A DNA stretch of 64,000 bases from Lepiota brunneoincarnata (GCA_023014365.1 JAEBUN010000012.1:682001-746000); one strand, 5' to 3'. Counted from the first letter of the stretch, positions 36,427 through 48,843 are shown. Translations and numbers: made by a program. The notes: generated by a model not told the origin, from the letters alone.

Positions 36427-39400
36427 CACAGTAATTGTTAGGGGAAGTAAGGGTGCTGGAACCAAGTTGATATTTGGGTGGCAAATACAATTGACACTCA
36501 CACTACTACTTATATACATAGAGGTCTGCGCACAGACTGGGTAGCCAAACACCATGTAGCTACTAGAATATAATGTACGCAAACAATATACAAACAACAT
36601 CAGTCATACATGGATCAGACTTGGGGATGGGGGTGGCTGAAGGCTGAGGCTGGGCTTAGGCCTCAGGCATTGGCTAGAGAGGCTGAGCCCAGATACCCAA
36701 CCACAGACCCCTAGACATACCTTGTGTAAGGGGGTGCATAATGCTAGTCCCCTTACAGTAATGTTACAGTAGTGTGGGGGTAGGATACAGTATTCCTGGC
36801 AGTTATGTATAATAATATGTGGCAGGCCATTAAACCATGGTATTGGAGTAACAACAAGTGTTTATTAGCAGGTATTAACATTGATTATAAGTATATCACT
36901 GTGAGACCCTAGGGGTTGTAAAATGCAATGTTAAAGAGTGAAGTGTGTAAATAGTTATGGATAGTGTTGTTTCTCAAGATGTAGGAAAAAACAACATTTT
37001 CGGTAAGGTCATTTTCAATGGTAAGTCTAGATATTTATGCCAAAAAATGTCATGGATAAAACAATGTAATATATGGTGGTCCAGAGGGGTGGTAAAAACA
37101 CCTCAAAGGGGGGGAATAGGTATACCACACATATTATTGTTTTTTAGGCCTTAGGAAAGTGCAACAGTTTTAGTAAGATTGCTTTTCATTGGCATTAAAT
37201 ATTGGAATATGGTAGATTAATATACTGGAGGTTTTATTGTTGTCAGCAGGAAGAGAGGGATCTACTTATAGCGCTCATCCTGTTTGGCAAGCCAGTGAGT
37301 TAGACGAGATATTAGCAGTATTTGGGCATCTGTTTGGCTACAACCCGTACATAGAGGCATAGAAGACATATGTATAGAGAGCTGCGAATTCATGACTGTT
37401 TTGTACATCGAACTGTAGGTCAGAACGGGTGTGTTTGAGGTATAAAGACGCAATAGGGAGGTAATGTTGTCTAGAGCACTAACCGTAAATTAGGATGGAA
37501 TGAGGAGAAATAAAGAGCAACCTCATCACTGTCATGCATGCTTGTCATCGGCGTTGTGTCCATCATCATAGTTCTTCCCTGCCGCCATCACAACTCTCAG
37601 CCACCATGCATACACACCACTATGTCTTTTCACACAATGCAAACATGAACCTGAGTGTAAAGGACAGGAAATAAGCGAGGCAGGTGCTGGGGAAAGCAAT
37701 GGTGGACTTCAGGGACGAGATTTCAGGAGTTCTTGGAGATAGGGATGTGGCATGGGTCCTGATGTGAGTATTCAACAAAATTAGTTAGACGATTGATGGA
37801 GGAGGGAAATTTAGGGGTCAGAAACACAGATCGGACACCGATAGTCGCGACCACTGGACAGTGCAAGCATTCCACAACAATCATGCTTTTTTGACATTCC
37901 ATCTATATGGATATGGTAGCAAGTTGCCAGGGGCATGGCTTTACAAGAACGGAGGAAAATGGAAGGTCGGGGGGAAGAGTCTGAAGGAGGTCAAATATTA
38001 TGGCTGGTGATCTGTCAGGGCAATCTGCGGGGTTGTATCTTTAAATCTTGGTGTATTTTTATGTCTTTTTTGGAAGATATATGAGGGATTTCAGTTGAAT
38101 CGACTGGGTAAAGGGTGAAACATGTACTGTAAGCCCATGGACCTGGCTTACACCAGGATTCGCACTTCTTCAATGTGATATCTATTGGAATCTGCTACCT
38201 CATGTATGTAGTAACTGGGAGGGGTCAAGTTCCTTAGTTCCCCCTCAAATAGATGTTGGTTCTGTTCAGTTGGATTCCTGCAAGGCACCCTTGTCCCTAG
38301 TGAAGGATGCCCCCAAGTGGGGGCATCTTTACATCTTTCTGACTCCTCTGTAGTAGTTGGTACCAGTTTCCTCCTGTCTCAAGGTACAAGGGAACTAGCT
38401 GAGCCTGGATCCGAACGTTGCAGTATTTTGTTAAGATCCCGATTGATTCTGGAAGCTCACAAGGTGCGCGCCCAGATCAGCATGACTACATTGCTACCCT
38501 TTGATGAATTAATATATCCCCCCCTTGAGTTGGGTTCGATATGATCAGGTTGGGTCAAGTGAAGCAGTCACCCATAAGACGGTGCCCGCATGTTGTAGCT
38601 AAGCCTTTGCAGGCACTCAGGCTAGCTACCACCCACATCAATCTTTCATGACAATAAGCCCCTCCTCAAGCTCTCTGGGGCGTGTGGTCCAAATGCTTCC
38701 AGGGGATTTTCAACCTTTAGGTTCTAACGCCTTAGGTCAATGACCTCGTCTGCACGAGGCACCTGTCTCTCCTGTGTGGTGTGACAAGGCATCAGTTCAC
38801 ATCCTTCCATCTTGTTTCAGGTTGGTTCGTTGTATGAATGCGTAGCAGTCAGGTTTGTTGAGCCACATGGACCATCCCTTTTGGGTTATGTAGTGTCCCT
38901 CCACTGCCGACACTATTCAGCATTGACAGTAGCTGGAAACTGGTATTACAACCTGTCTAAATTTGAGAAAGGCATCGCAGCTGAGGAGGACGTTCTGCTG
39001 GGAATCTGTCGGGGACTCATCATTTCGCAAGCCATTTGGAAAAATTTGACAATATGAACATGGCATAAGCATGGGTGGGTGGTTGTCACAGAATGCTTAA
39101 GTTCATGTATCGCATAATTGTCCAGGCGACATGTCGCTGTTCTTCAGGGCTGGACCTATGAATTGCCAGTATGGGGATCTACCTGACATTTTCATTCATG
39201 TATAGTCGCACGCCAAACATCAAATATCAGAAATTTTCAACCCACCCTCAACGTTAAATGAATAGGAAGTTCTAGTGCCAGAGCTAACTCCCCTGCCCCA
39301 TGTTCGCTCCCTAAGTGGTTGTGTGCCATATTCTTATAGATGAGAGCAACAGACTTGTATGCTGAGCAAGAAATGAGTTGCCCCATCATGGATCCCCGCC

Positions 39401-39930
39401 ATGCTAACACCATCACATGAGGTAAACAGCACCCTGTGCTATATCCCTTTGCAGAGATACTAAACAAAGTTTCCATCAATCCTTTCATTAACTTTCACAA
39501 TCACCTCAATTTTTGTCACCGGAAACCATGTTTATATTTGCTTGTTCAGGACAAGAGCTGACGGGCAGCTACCACATTTTCTGGGGCCCAACCTAGCTTC
39601 TGATGTGAGTTGCTTGTTGTTTCCATTGCCCAGTCCAAATTGAATGGCCGTAAAATAGGGAGGGGCGATATGTGCGGCACCTGCGCAGGTTGTGCCCAGT
39701 GCCTTGTTTTTCTCAACTACAGGTAGGCCACAGGCAAAATGAGGATGCCACATATTCTCCTGACAAATCCATTATCAACCCTAGATGCGGTCAGGTCAGT
39801 CGCACAGATTCTGTTATTCTACATAATTGTCTGGTGAGTAAAGCTATTTTCCTGGCATGCATATTGACCTTGGGATGACTGAAACAGATTGGGAGCATGG
39901 CTCTGATTGTATTAATTCGTAAACCATTCC
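36427..39930. other. Gene-poor repeat-derived region
   Basis: 3.5 kb with no supported gene. It includes further CAGTAATG/CAGTAGTG-like repeats at about 36755-36800, a segment at 36895-36925 that resembles the reverse complement of 52400-52435 (GTGAGACCC and GGGGTTGTAAAA), and a strong hairpin at 38303-38330. Open frames at 38812-39057 and 39531-39753 show no domains. Confidence 0.5.
38306..38327. other. Perfect inverted repeat (9-bp arms, 4-nt loop)
   Basis: GATGCCCCC and GGGGGCATC flank the loop AAGT. The stem extends by AAG/TTT, giving about 12 pairs with one G-T. It lies in repeat-derived DNA and its role is unknown. Confidence 0.7.
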
Positions 39931-42900
39931 TTAGTCCACCTGGATCTCCATATCAGGGCTTCTATCTATGATGGCCCACTCACCCCTGTCTAATATCCTT
40001 CCAACAACACACTGCACTATACCTAGATCAACGACTTCATCAATACCACAATCTTTATAACTGTAATAATAAATGCCGTTTTTTGTGTTGCCTTGACACT
40101 GTGAATAAGTGCCAGGATAGCAGTCATTGGCGTGGCTAAGTTGAGTTGTGGTGTGGACAGGATTTCCAAAACAAGGATGTACTTTAGTTGGCCAAAGAAA
40201 TTGCATGGCCTGAATTCTGGTGTTCTTCTCTTTTGGCAAGCATGCCGATCCACAAGTTGAATATACTGGAATGGGGAATGTTCAGATATCATATACAGGA
40301 AGAGGCAATAGTGCTCACTTGTACAAAGGATGCATCCTGACTGTCCTCTCTCTTCCCAACCAAATCACAGGCAATCATGAGATCACCTCCTTCAAGATGA
40401 GTTACTCTGCCATATTGGACAACAAGCTGATCTGGTTTTATGACAGATTGAATAACTTGCTTTGTGACATTGAAGCGTGTCGCTAAAGAAGCTAGAACTT
40501 TGTTATATATGGGTGGAGGTAGGGTTTCACATTGTCGTGGGGCAGAAAACATGTAAAGCGGGTCTGTTTACAAGAGGTAAATAAGCAATAATGATGTGAT
40601 GACAAGTTGAACATACATAAATCATGGACAATTTTGTCAGTTTCCTTCTTGTCAGGATCCAAAGATAGTGTGTCATAAAGATCATATAATAATCGTATTT
40701 GATTTAGCTGTGCAGTTGCTGTAACAAAGGTGTTGATGGATTCGTAAGGGTGGCATCTACTTCTGATTGATGGAAGTAGAGTATTGCAATGACGCTCCAT
40801 AGGAAATGCCCAATACGTCCAGACAGGACCCACCACCTGGATACCCCATGCAATATGAAGAAGGGCATGGAGAGTCAGAGGACAAGCGGAGAGTTGAACA
40901 GGGTCATTTTGATAGTACAGTCTGCATTGATTTAAGTATAAGAGCACAATGTAGAAGGTAGATACTCACTTCTCATACATCTGAACCCAAGACTTGAAAC
41001 CCTCATCAATCTGTTTCAATTCCTGTTCCATGAGCTCAAACAACAAGCAGAGCTTCAAAAGTTTGACAAGCTGCATGAAATGGTCATAGTACTTTGTGTT
41101 TGTGAACCTGCCATGGAGCACAACTGGAGCAATATAGAGTGTCCAGATGGCATACATCTTGGCAGTCATTTGCAACCGTTTAGTTGCAATGTTGGGTACT
41201 GAAGCTCCGAAAGCTGCTGGGATTGTTGCACCACATGCTGCCATAGCCGCACCAATTTCATTCCAGATTTGCGTTGCAATAACATAACCTTTGCCTTGGT
41301 GATCTAGGTCCTTGAATTTGCAAGTCCAGAACAGAATGAGGTTGGGAATCAAATTTTCCCAAATGAGGTGCATGAAGTTGAATGGGAATGAAGATGGGAA
41401 TGAGAGCGAAGATATGGTACTGAGGATCGGTATCCCTTTGATGCCATATTGTTTGGTGAGCTCTTCATGTATGGAGTTACTGAGGGCCATTTCTACAGCA
41501 TGTGCTTGCTCTAAAAACTCCTCATGAGTATGAATGGGGAAATCAGATGGGTTGTATCGAGGAGCATTTGCTTTGGGGATCTTATCTTGTTGAAGAGGGA
41601 CATAGTAAGTGCAAGATTGTGAGCGAATCCCTTTGATGTTGCAGATATGGCATGGGCTGATACCATTCTGCCCTTTCATGTGCATGATTAGGGCCATGGC
41701 CGGAATGTTACCAAATGCTACGATGAGATAGGCATGAAGCAAGAATAGTGATTGACTGATTGCATTGAAAGCTTTGACACCCATTTCGAGTTGGATGAGT
41801 TCTTGAGCAAGTGGCCAGCAGAATGAATCCCAATCCCAAGGCTTTTTTGGACCTGGGACTGTACCAACATGAATGTGGTACTGTTTCTGGAAACATATTT
41901 CAGGGGGGAGATTGTAGTTGACGAGGAGGATGGGCCAGCATGTCTTATCACGCTGTTTGAATGGACCAAAGCTGTCCGTTGAAAGGCCAAGGGCAACGTC
42001 GTGCTCATTGGAGAAAAAGTACATGGGATGACTTGTATTGGGGATGAGAGTATTGAGTAAGGACTGATAATGGGAACCATCAAAAATGTCCTTAATGATG
42101 CCAGGCTCATGAATGTGTTCTCCCCAATAGTGCGTTTTTTCGTGTGTGTGAGGTTTGCTGACATAGCTTGTAGGTGAGGGATGAGGGGAAGGTACTTGAA
42201 TGTCTTGCATGGCTTTCCATTAGTTGTGTATCGCATTTCCTTGCAGTTGGGGCATTCAGTGAGGTCTTCATACAGCCCGACAAAGCAAACACAACTATTT
42301 ATACAACAGCTGTATCGTACAGGCCAAAATCCAGACAGGGATCAAATGCGCTTCTTGGTCATTTTCAGGCTAACCTGACTGCTGCCTGGAAAGGCTTTAT
42401 GGAATCGACTGAAGGTGCGCTCACTTATGTGGTCCTCCACCTTGAGCGTATAACTACAAAGTAGATTAAGGTCTGAATCTCCCAAGGCATTCGTATCTGA
42501 AGTATTGTTAGCGAGGCAGGTGATTCATAGGGCAAGGACAAACCTGTGGCTGTGGATGCCACTTCACGCTCGAAGTTTTCCTCAAGCATGTCCCAAGAGG
42601 AAATACCAGCTGCTTCAGACCCTGTGAACAAGCCGTTGTTTTCGTCGACCTTGCCGTCTTCACTGCTCTTGCAGGTTCCATTGCTCTCACAGGCTTCACT
42701 GCTCTTGCAGTCTTCATTACTCTTGCAGTCTTCAGGCTGGGAAACTTCTGGATCAGCTCCGACAACACCATCAAACCTCTCGTCTTCACTGTCGTTATGA
42801 TTCCTACAGGCAGGCCCAGAACCATCATCTTGCAGGTGGCTATTTCCCCATCGCTGCTCCCTCATGCGCCTGGTTCTATCCACAAACCTGTCTGACTGGT

Positions 42901-43147
42901 GCATAGATGGCAATGCTTCAAGGAAATTACCACCACCATCTTGTTCTAATGCAGGCAGGGTTTCTGTGAAGTCTGTTTCAGCTTGGGAGGTAGAAAATAT
43001 TCCAGGAGGTTGTTGCACCTCAGGTTGAACTGCTTTAGTCTGCTTATGGCTGCCATCCTGGTCAGAACTAGATTGCAGCTGCTTTTTGGAGTCTCCCCCC
43101 CAGTGGTCCTGAGGCAGAATCCGGCGGTGTTGGTGGTTGGGGAGCAA
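39931..43147 (-). CDS. Tnp2-type CACTA transposase, probably decayed
   Basis: This is a CACTA (En/Spm) transposase of the basidiomycete Tnp2 group. A variable acidic N-terminus (43147-42490) precedes RYSCCINSCVCFVGLYEDLT with ECPNCKEMRYTTNGKPCKTF, a zinc-binding block (about 42320-42200). The core follows in the block 42210-40966: KDIFDGSHYQSLL, HDVALGLSTDSFGPFKQRD, ILLVNYNLPPEICFQ, FGNIPAMALIMHMKGQNG and SPCHICNIKG. Then come LSACPLTLHALLHIAWGIQV with GPVWTYWAFPMERHCNTLLP (about 40900-40790), a LEGGDLMIACDLVG block, and the C-terminal VQCVVGRILDRGEWAIIDRS to 39931. Introns separate the C-terminal blocks. Between LQAM and the KDIFDGSH block the frame shifts near 42165, and a stop lies between FHKAFPG and RYSCC, so the copy is probably dead, although the core is long and open. 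Confidence 0.82.
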
Positions 43148-43548
43148 GGAAGCGTGCCCCAGTCATTCTTGCTCTGCTAAAACACTTGCTCTGAGTGACG
43201 CCTTTCCATGACCATTCAAATGGTTTTGTCTTGTAGCATATGTCACTTGCAGGCTGCAACCGCAGGTGCAGGGGATAGGCATGACCAGGGTGGAGAGAAA
43301 AAATGCATGATAGCACAGCCTGGTGGACTTTTCCTGCCAACGCAGGGTGACTCACGCAGGGATGCATGAGACAGATTACCAAGCATATATTACTCATTGC
43401 AAGGAATGCTTCTACATAATGGGAGGGTATGGACAAGGAATTGGTATGTGAAGGTGGATGTCTGGCCTAACATCCACCAATCCAAAGAGTAGCATGTGTC
43501 ACTGTTCACAATGATCACCCACAGCAGTTTGGGAACTCTCAGTTAGCC

Positions 43549-43628
43549 TCTGAGGGGATCCTCAGATGGTACCCAAGGGGTGTTCCAGTACAAGTTTCAG
43601 TGCTTACATCTGAGGAGATCCTCAGATG
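43549..43628. promoter_or_regulatory. Two copies of a GGAGATCC-core palindrome upstream of tnp2
   Basis: Copy 1 is TCTGAGGGGATCCTCAGA at 43549-43566. Copy 2 at 43607-43628 has 10-bp arms CATCTGAGGA and TCCTCAGATG around GA. Both lie 400-480 bp upstream of the first recognised tnp2 coding block. They match copies upstream of the second ORF, so shared control or transposase binding is a reasonable inference. Confidence 0.65.
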
Positions 43629-44130
43629 ATAGCCACAGACCGGCATCCAATTTCTATGGCTGAGATACATAGATAATGTCTATGTTGAGTGTCAGTAGAT
43701 GAGAGTTTGACCTTCATAAATACTTACCTTGTCCATTAAGTGGGTTCCAGGCAGTTAACGACAGAGATCATGATGGTGGAAGGGAACATGTGAAGGAAAC
43801 ACATCCCATTGATCAGGGCATCACCTGACTCATTTTCTCACATGCTCTTGTGATTGCTGCACAGATATCCCCACTGTTTCTGGGGTGGATGGAACATCTT
43901 ATAGATGCGACGTCCTTGATCCATAGAGGCAAGGAGGTGACAATAGAGCTAAGAGGATCAGCCGTACAGATGTATAGGTCAAGCTATTGACTTCAGCATA
44001 TGTGTAACTTGTGTTCAACTTAGCTTGCCTGGTAGAGATTCAAATAAACAACTTGTGATTTCAGGTACTTCTGTATTTACATGACACTATTCCAGCCAAC
44101 AAAAAAAAACATAACTACGACATGATGAAT

Positions 44131-46695
44131 CTACCGATGGGCACCAGGGGGACTGAACTTGTTGATAAATTCCCTGGATTGTTCTTCAAGGACTTTCATC
44201 ACTTGTCGTCCTTTGGGGGTACCTCTCAGCCACTGGCGCCAAGTTGATGGAGTCCAAGGGAATCCCATCTTCTCATCCTCACAGTATCCTGTCACACAAG
44301 CCACTTGTCTGTTGTAGAGATTGTTCATCTAGTCAGACCAACATCCCAAATTTTCACCTGATCCCTTGTAGAGGTGTGTCAAGGGGAACCACGACAATTT
44401 TCTTTTGTCCTCTCCCCGACCTGAAGATTGTAGTCAGTAACACATTAAATATGAATGGAATAAGAACTCAGACCTGTGTATGAGACATATAACCCACAGA
44501 TTACGTCCAATTCATCCTGGCTCAAGTCATCATCCAAAAACTCATTCCCTGCCTCATCCATAACAGAATACATGAGCAAACCATCATGATATTTGCCTGA
44601 TGGGCCGGATAGAGCACCCTGTACACCAATGGTGTCGAGAGTAATGTGGCGAACAAAGCCCCCATGCAACAATGCTGCCCAACCATGATGCTGTTTCAAA
44701 ATGATCTGACACTGCTGATGGTAGAATTCATAGTCCATCTTAGTGAACTTGTGGTCTAGCAGACGGAGCAGAACTGATACTGCCTGAGGCAGCACTCCCA
44801 CACCAAGGGCCCTGAGGGTAGCAGCAGATTGAAGTGTGCAGAAACATGTTCCAGCCATAACCAACTCCAGCGTGATGTCTTTCTCTTTAATGTCACTCCC
44901 CATCCTGCAAATGGAGAGAGCAGCTGTTGTGGTATATACAGCAAGGTTCCAGGGCACAGTGGACTCTGATCCAAAATCAAACATGTACATCTGATCAGTT
45001 GAGTTGGCTACAACTTGAATGTATTTCAACTGGTGCGAGTTTATCAAGGTGCAAGGATTAGAGTCAGCTAAGTCCCACTCTTGGATACGTGGCTGTGGGG
45101 GAAGCTTCTCAGAAAAACAGGCAAGGAACTTTAAACACCTTTGACCCAGTGGTGTGGAGAAAAATGGACTCTCCAAAGGCATCCATGTAATCCCCAAAGT
45201 GTGAATCAAGCTCCTCCCATTCACAGGTCCAACTACAGTGTCATTCTCATTCAGGTCTGCGGGGACTGTGAAGCCAAACTGGTTATAAAGGATCTCCAAA
45301 GTTGCACACCTGCAAATTGTCAGCTGTGAATTGGTCACTGTCAACCAGATGGGTTGATACAGGAACAAGTTGTGTGACCTGCTCAACTTCTGATAGAACT
45401 TCAGCTGTGCTCGTAGGAGCCTGACTTTGGTCTCCCCACTCCTGAAGCAACTCAACTGGGCCCACAGCAACCTCCTGGACCTTGTGCATGTCTTCATCAT
45501 CGCTATCCTCATCCTTCCCCCACTCTGTACAACAGTGCTACTCATTGAAAACAGCATCATACCATTTCTGCCCTGGGCCATATTCTGCAAGCGTACTCTC
45601 TCACTCATCTCTCCTCACAAGTTGTTGTGTAAACTTGGTGGGATCATCAGAATCCCAATCCCAGACAAAGACAGGTGCACTGGTAGTGGATGGGTTCCTC
45701 TCTCAGTTCTCCCATTTTTGACAATCCAGTGTGGTCCCTCTTGCTTTCAGCTTGGCAACAGCAGCTGCACACTCTTGAAAGAATGGTTCCCAAAATGTTC
45801 TCCCAGACCTGGTGGACTCCATCCTCACCATTCCTCCTTTGGTGAGATACACATGTACATCTGGTGAGCTTCCATCTGTGGGCTCATCAATTGACATATC
45901 ATAATCTTCATCTGGTGGTTGCAGTTGAAAAGAGTCTGGTTCCCATGGTGGAAACTCATCACCAGTGTCAAATTCAGAAGATGGGAGTGGCTGTTCACGG
46001 GGTACATCAGAAAATGTGATGAGCAGCCAGTGGCTAGTAGCAGGGAAGTGAGGTGTCTTTGCAATCCAAGTGGTCGCCAGTTGAAGTTTGTGGGCACTAG
46101 GTGCAGGATACAATGGATATGTTGTAGGACTCCAATGGTACCATACAGGGACATTGATATTCATGAAATAGGCAGGGCTTGGCTGCAATGGCCAGGGCAG
46201 GAGATGGAGAATCACACCTGCTCGGTTTACATCCCAGTATCTCTGCAACAGCAGTGCCGTTCGGAGACTATCCAGCAGTGCCTGATTGAACTTGTGTGCC
46301 ATTGCAACCTGAACAACCCATTTTGTGGGTGTGATTCCCTCATAATAGCCAGGATCTACAATCTTGTGGATTTGCCAGTGGAGTAAGCCCAACCATATAC
46401 TAAACCAGTCATGGGCTTTGGTAGCAAGATGCCGTGCATGTGATTCCATGCTGTGGTTTTGGTGATACCCAAAACTAGAAGGGGCAAACGGGCAGAGAAA
46501 ACTCAGGCCATTCTCATTCTTCAGAATTTGTGTGATTTCATCCAGACTGTTCTTGATTGCTAGCCACTGTGAAACAACCCGTTCTGGCAAACTAAATCCA
46601 TCTGAACCTGTATGGGTAAATTTCTGTGGGATGTGAGCCAATGACTCTACCAATACGCTGCTGTAAGCCACGGGTATGGTGGGGATGCAGCTCAA
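44131..46695 (-). pseudogene. Second ORF associated with the CACTA element
   Basis: A large minus-strand gene of unknown function that sits directly upstream of tnp2 in the same orientation. Its first block (46695-45703) reads FSLPERVVSQWLAIKNSLDE, WFSIWLGLLHWQIHKIVDPG and YYEGITPTKWVVQVAMAHKF, and ends in an acidic, proline-rich part. A shifted block follows with VFVWDWDSDDPTKFTQQLVR and RTLAEYGPGQKWYDAVFNE, then a TAG, then EDSDDEDMHKVQEVAVGPVE. The last large block (45300-44445) gives TICRCATLEILYNQFGFTVP, IKEKDITLELVMAGTCFCTL and ILKQHHGWAALLHGGFVRHI. The frame shifts near 45700 and again near 45290 (partly possible introns). I recall similar proteins beside Tnp2 in other basidiomycetes, but no function is established. 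A DNA-binding TnpA/Tnp1-like role is a guess. Confidence 0.6.
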
Positions 46696-46890
46696 CCACT
46701 CTGTTTGTGCAGTCCACCATCACGGTTGTTGGAAATCATTGGCTGTCAAGGCACCTAGCACAAATGTACAAAAGCCCTCGATTGTATTGTCCTCCACCAG
46801 CGTGAGATTGCGCTGGCTGTTGGGTGAATAGAAAGTGTCACCATTCATGATGGAGACTCGCCCTGCCATGATGGAGATCCTGCCAGCTAA

Positions 46891-47010
46891 TGTCCAAGGA
46901 GATCCTCAGACAAACTCTGACAGAAACCGTGTGGGTGCTTCAAGCTCTGCGTCCAAGGAGATCCTCAGATGAAAGCTGTGGTAGTGACATGTCTGAGGAG
47001 ATCCTCAGAC
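46891..47010. promoter_or_regulatory. Three GGAGATCC-core motifs upstream of the second CACTA ORF
   Basis: Right-arm copies CCAAGGAGATCCTCAGA occur near 46894-46910 and 46953-46969. A complete palindrome GTCTGAGGAGATCCTCAGAC is at 46991-47010. They are 200-310 bp upstream of the ORF that begins at 46695. Confidence 0.65.
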
Positions 47011-47333
47011 AGGTGTTACAAGCTTAAGGTGTCAAGTGGGAGGGCAATAACTGTTTAGAAGTTGGTCAGGTAGGATCGGTTTGTGGTTTCTTGACTTACA
47101 TATGCTAGCATGTGCTTGCAGTCGTCGACTTGAGGGGAATGGTGGTGGTGGTTGCACTAGGTGCGGATCACAGCACCAATGGATCAGAGGCATCACCTGA
47201 CCTTTAACAATTTTCTGGTCATGTGATGCTGATGGTGTGCAGTGCCTTCAGCCTTCAAGTTCCATGCTACCACCTCCTCACTGCAAATTTGACTCAACCA
47301 CTGGAGGAACATACTCATTTTTAGAGTTGGAGT

Positions 47334-47407
47334 GGTCTTTGGATCTCCGAAGACCTCTCCTCCTCATTTGTGGTCTTGGGATGATGGTCTTTGGATCTCC
47401 AAAGACC
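47334..47407. promoter_or_regulatory. Two arm-variant palindromes with the same core
   Basis: At 47334-47355 (one mismatch) and at 47386-47407 (perfect) the arms are GGTCTTTGG and CCAAAGACC. Read on the minus strand the core is again GGAGATCC. Compared with the 46991 copy, the inner arm pair GA/TC has become TT/AA on both sides, preserving pairing. Confidence 0.65.
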
Positions 47408-47953
47408 CTCTAACATGGCCTTGTGATGATAATCTGTATATATGAAGAGTATGGTGCAACAACGTTATAAGGAAACAGACTTTGCTTGCTGTCTTCTCCC
47501 CTCGTAACTTATTTCATGCCCTTCCAGTTCTGCTCTAAACTTCATTAATAAAATCCTCGTCTTCCGCCCCATATCTCCGACTGTGCCTTGGGTCAGTAGG
47601 ACAGATCAGCTTGTGCAAACTCTCAGCAAAACATCTACCCAACTTCTCTCGTCCCTCTTCTCTCTCTGTCTTGCCTCAAGGATCAAAGACCAGCACTGAT
47701 GACACAGCTGTGCTCGCGACCTGGTCACCTCTCCCTCCCTCCCCAAGGAGATGAAATACTGACGTGGTGGATATGAGATGACTAGCAAAGAAGTAGGGGT
47801 TGCTGATTGATCTCGATGAGACCTTATTGAATCAGAATCAGCTTATATCCATGCATGTTACAGACCAGATTAGCCAGTGCAAATCAGTAATGGGAATAGA
47901 GAGTGGTGCTAGTGGTGTCCACTCTGGGAGTGCCAAGTTGCATTGTGGGCCAC

Positions 47954-48655
47954 TGTTATGATCTGTGCTCCATCTGTATCCGAGGATAACTGGAGACGGC
48001 CTTCAATCACTCTACAAGGTGTCCAAGACGGTTGGCCTTGCAGAGCTTAGTGGATCGTGCTCAGTGAGATAATGAGGGAACACACCAAGTTAAGGCAGAG
48101 AGGGTTAACAACCACTGTTAACAAGATTAAAGCTTAGGGCTTTAGTCTCTACTTGTACAGGCCTTATATACCTATGAGATACTATATACTCGTTATAGGT
48201 AGTTGGGCTGTTCTACTGGTCATCCGCAGTCTTGACCATGATGTGCATCCTAGCTGATGGCATCCTACCGTTATTTATATTACAATGAGTCAGTGTCCTC
48301 GTTCTTACTGCTGTGCGATGTTCCATTGCTTTCCTCTGACTCATAATCTCCTTCTCCTGATTCTATCTCCATGGAGTCTCCTCCATTCTCGCTCTCCACT
48401 CTCTCAGTATTTCCATCTACATCGGAGGTTGGATCAGTTGATCCATGGCTGTCCTCTTCATCCTCAGGGTATTCCAGAATATCCTCCAGAGTTATCTCCA
48501 TTCCCGCTTCTCTTGCCAGGTCCTGCATGGTGTTATAATATTCCCCTTCTTCATCTTCATACTCCTGTGCTTGTAACTGGTCTGTGGTCTCCTGTACCCA
48601 TCTTGTAAAGTCGAATAGTTGTTCCTGTTCCTCTCGATCTGGACTATTCATAACA
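47954..48655 (-). mobile_element. 702-bp solo LTR with 5-bp target duplication
   Basis: The ends form the perfect 8-bp inverted repeat TGTTATGA/TCATAACA, and the 5-bp flanks are GCCAC on both sides (47949-47953 and 48656-48660). A second copy of the family occupies 62770-64000 in the opposite orientation. The LTR encloses an acidic 123-codon ORF. A TATA-like sequence and the RNA start are expected in the part shared with 63930-64000. Confidence 0.88.
48280..48651 (-). CDS. Acidic 123-residue ORF contained in an LTR
   Basis: The ATG is the fifth base of the LTR, so the start codon overlaps the terminal repeat TGTTATGA. The stop lies inside the LTR. The product is strongly acidic (MNSPDREEQEQLFDF, EYEDEEGEYYNTMQDL, GMEITLEDILEYPEDEEDS), rich in Ser, Glu and Asp, with no signal peptide or membrane segment. 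The second LTR copy (62778-63825) keeps the frame over most of its length once the nested insertion is set aside; differences there are mostly substitutions, with one stop after DQL. No family is recognised. Possible roles are an accessory retroelement protein or a fortuitously open LTR segment. Confidence 0.55.
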   Translation of the reverse strand: MNSPDREEQEQLFDFTRWVQETTDQLQAQEYEDEEGEYYNTMQDLAREAGMEITLEDILEYPEDEEDSHGSTDPTSDVDGNTERVESENGGDSMEIESGEGDYESEESNGTSHSSKNEDTDSL

Positions 48656-48843
48656 GCCACATAATATAATTGGATATGTCTGTAACTACGTACACATATC
48701 TCTCCCACCTCTACTATTTACAATCTTTCCTGTTCAACCTCTTAGATACCTTCGTGGGTGACTGCATTGTCTCACGAACTTTGATGCAGATGGTTATTGT
48801 AATCTTCCTGAAAGTTAGCTCCCATAATACCCTTCTATGACAA

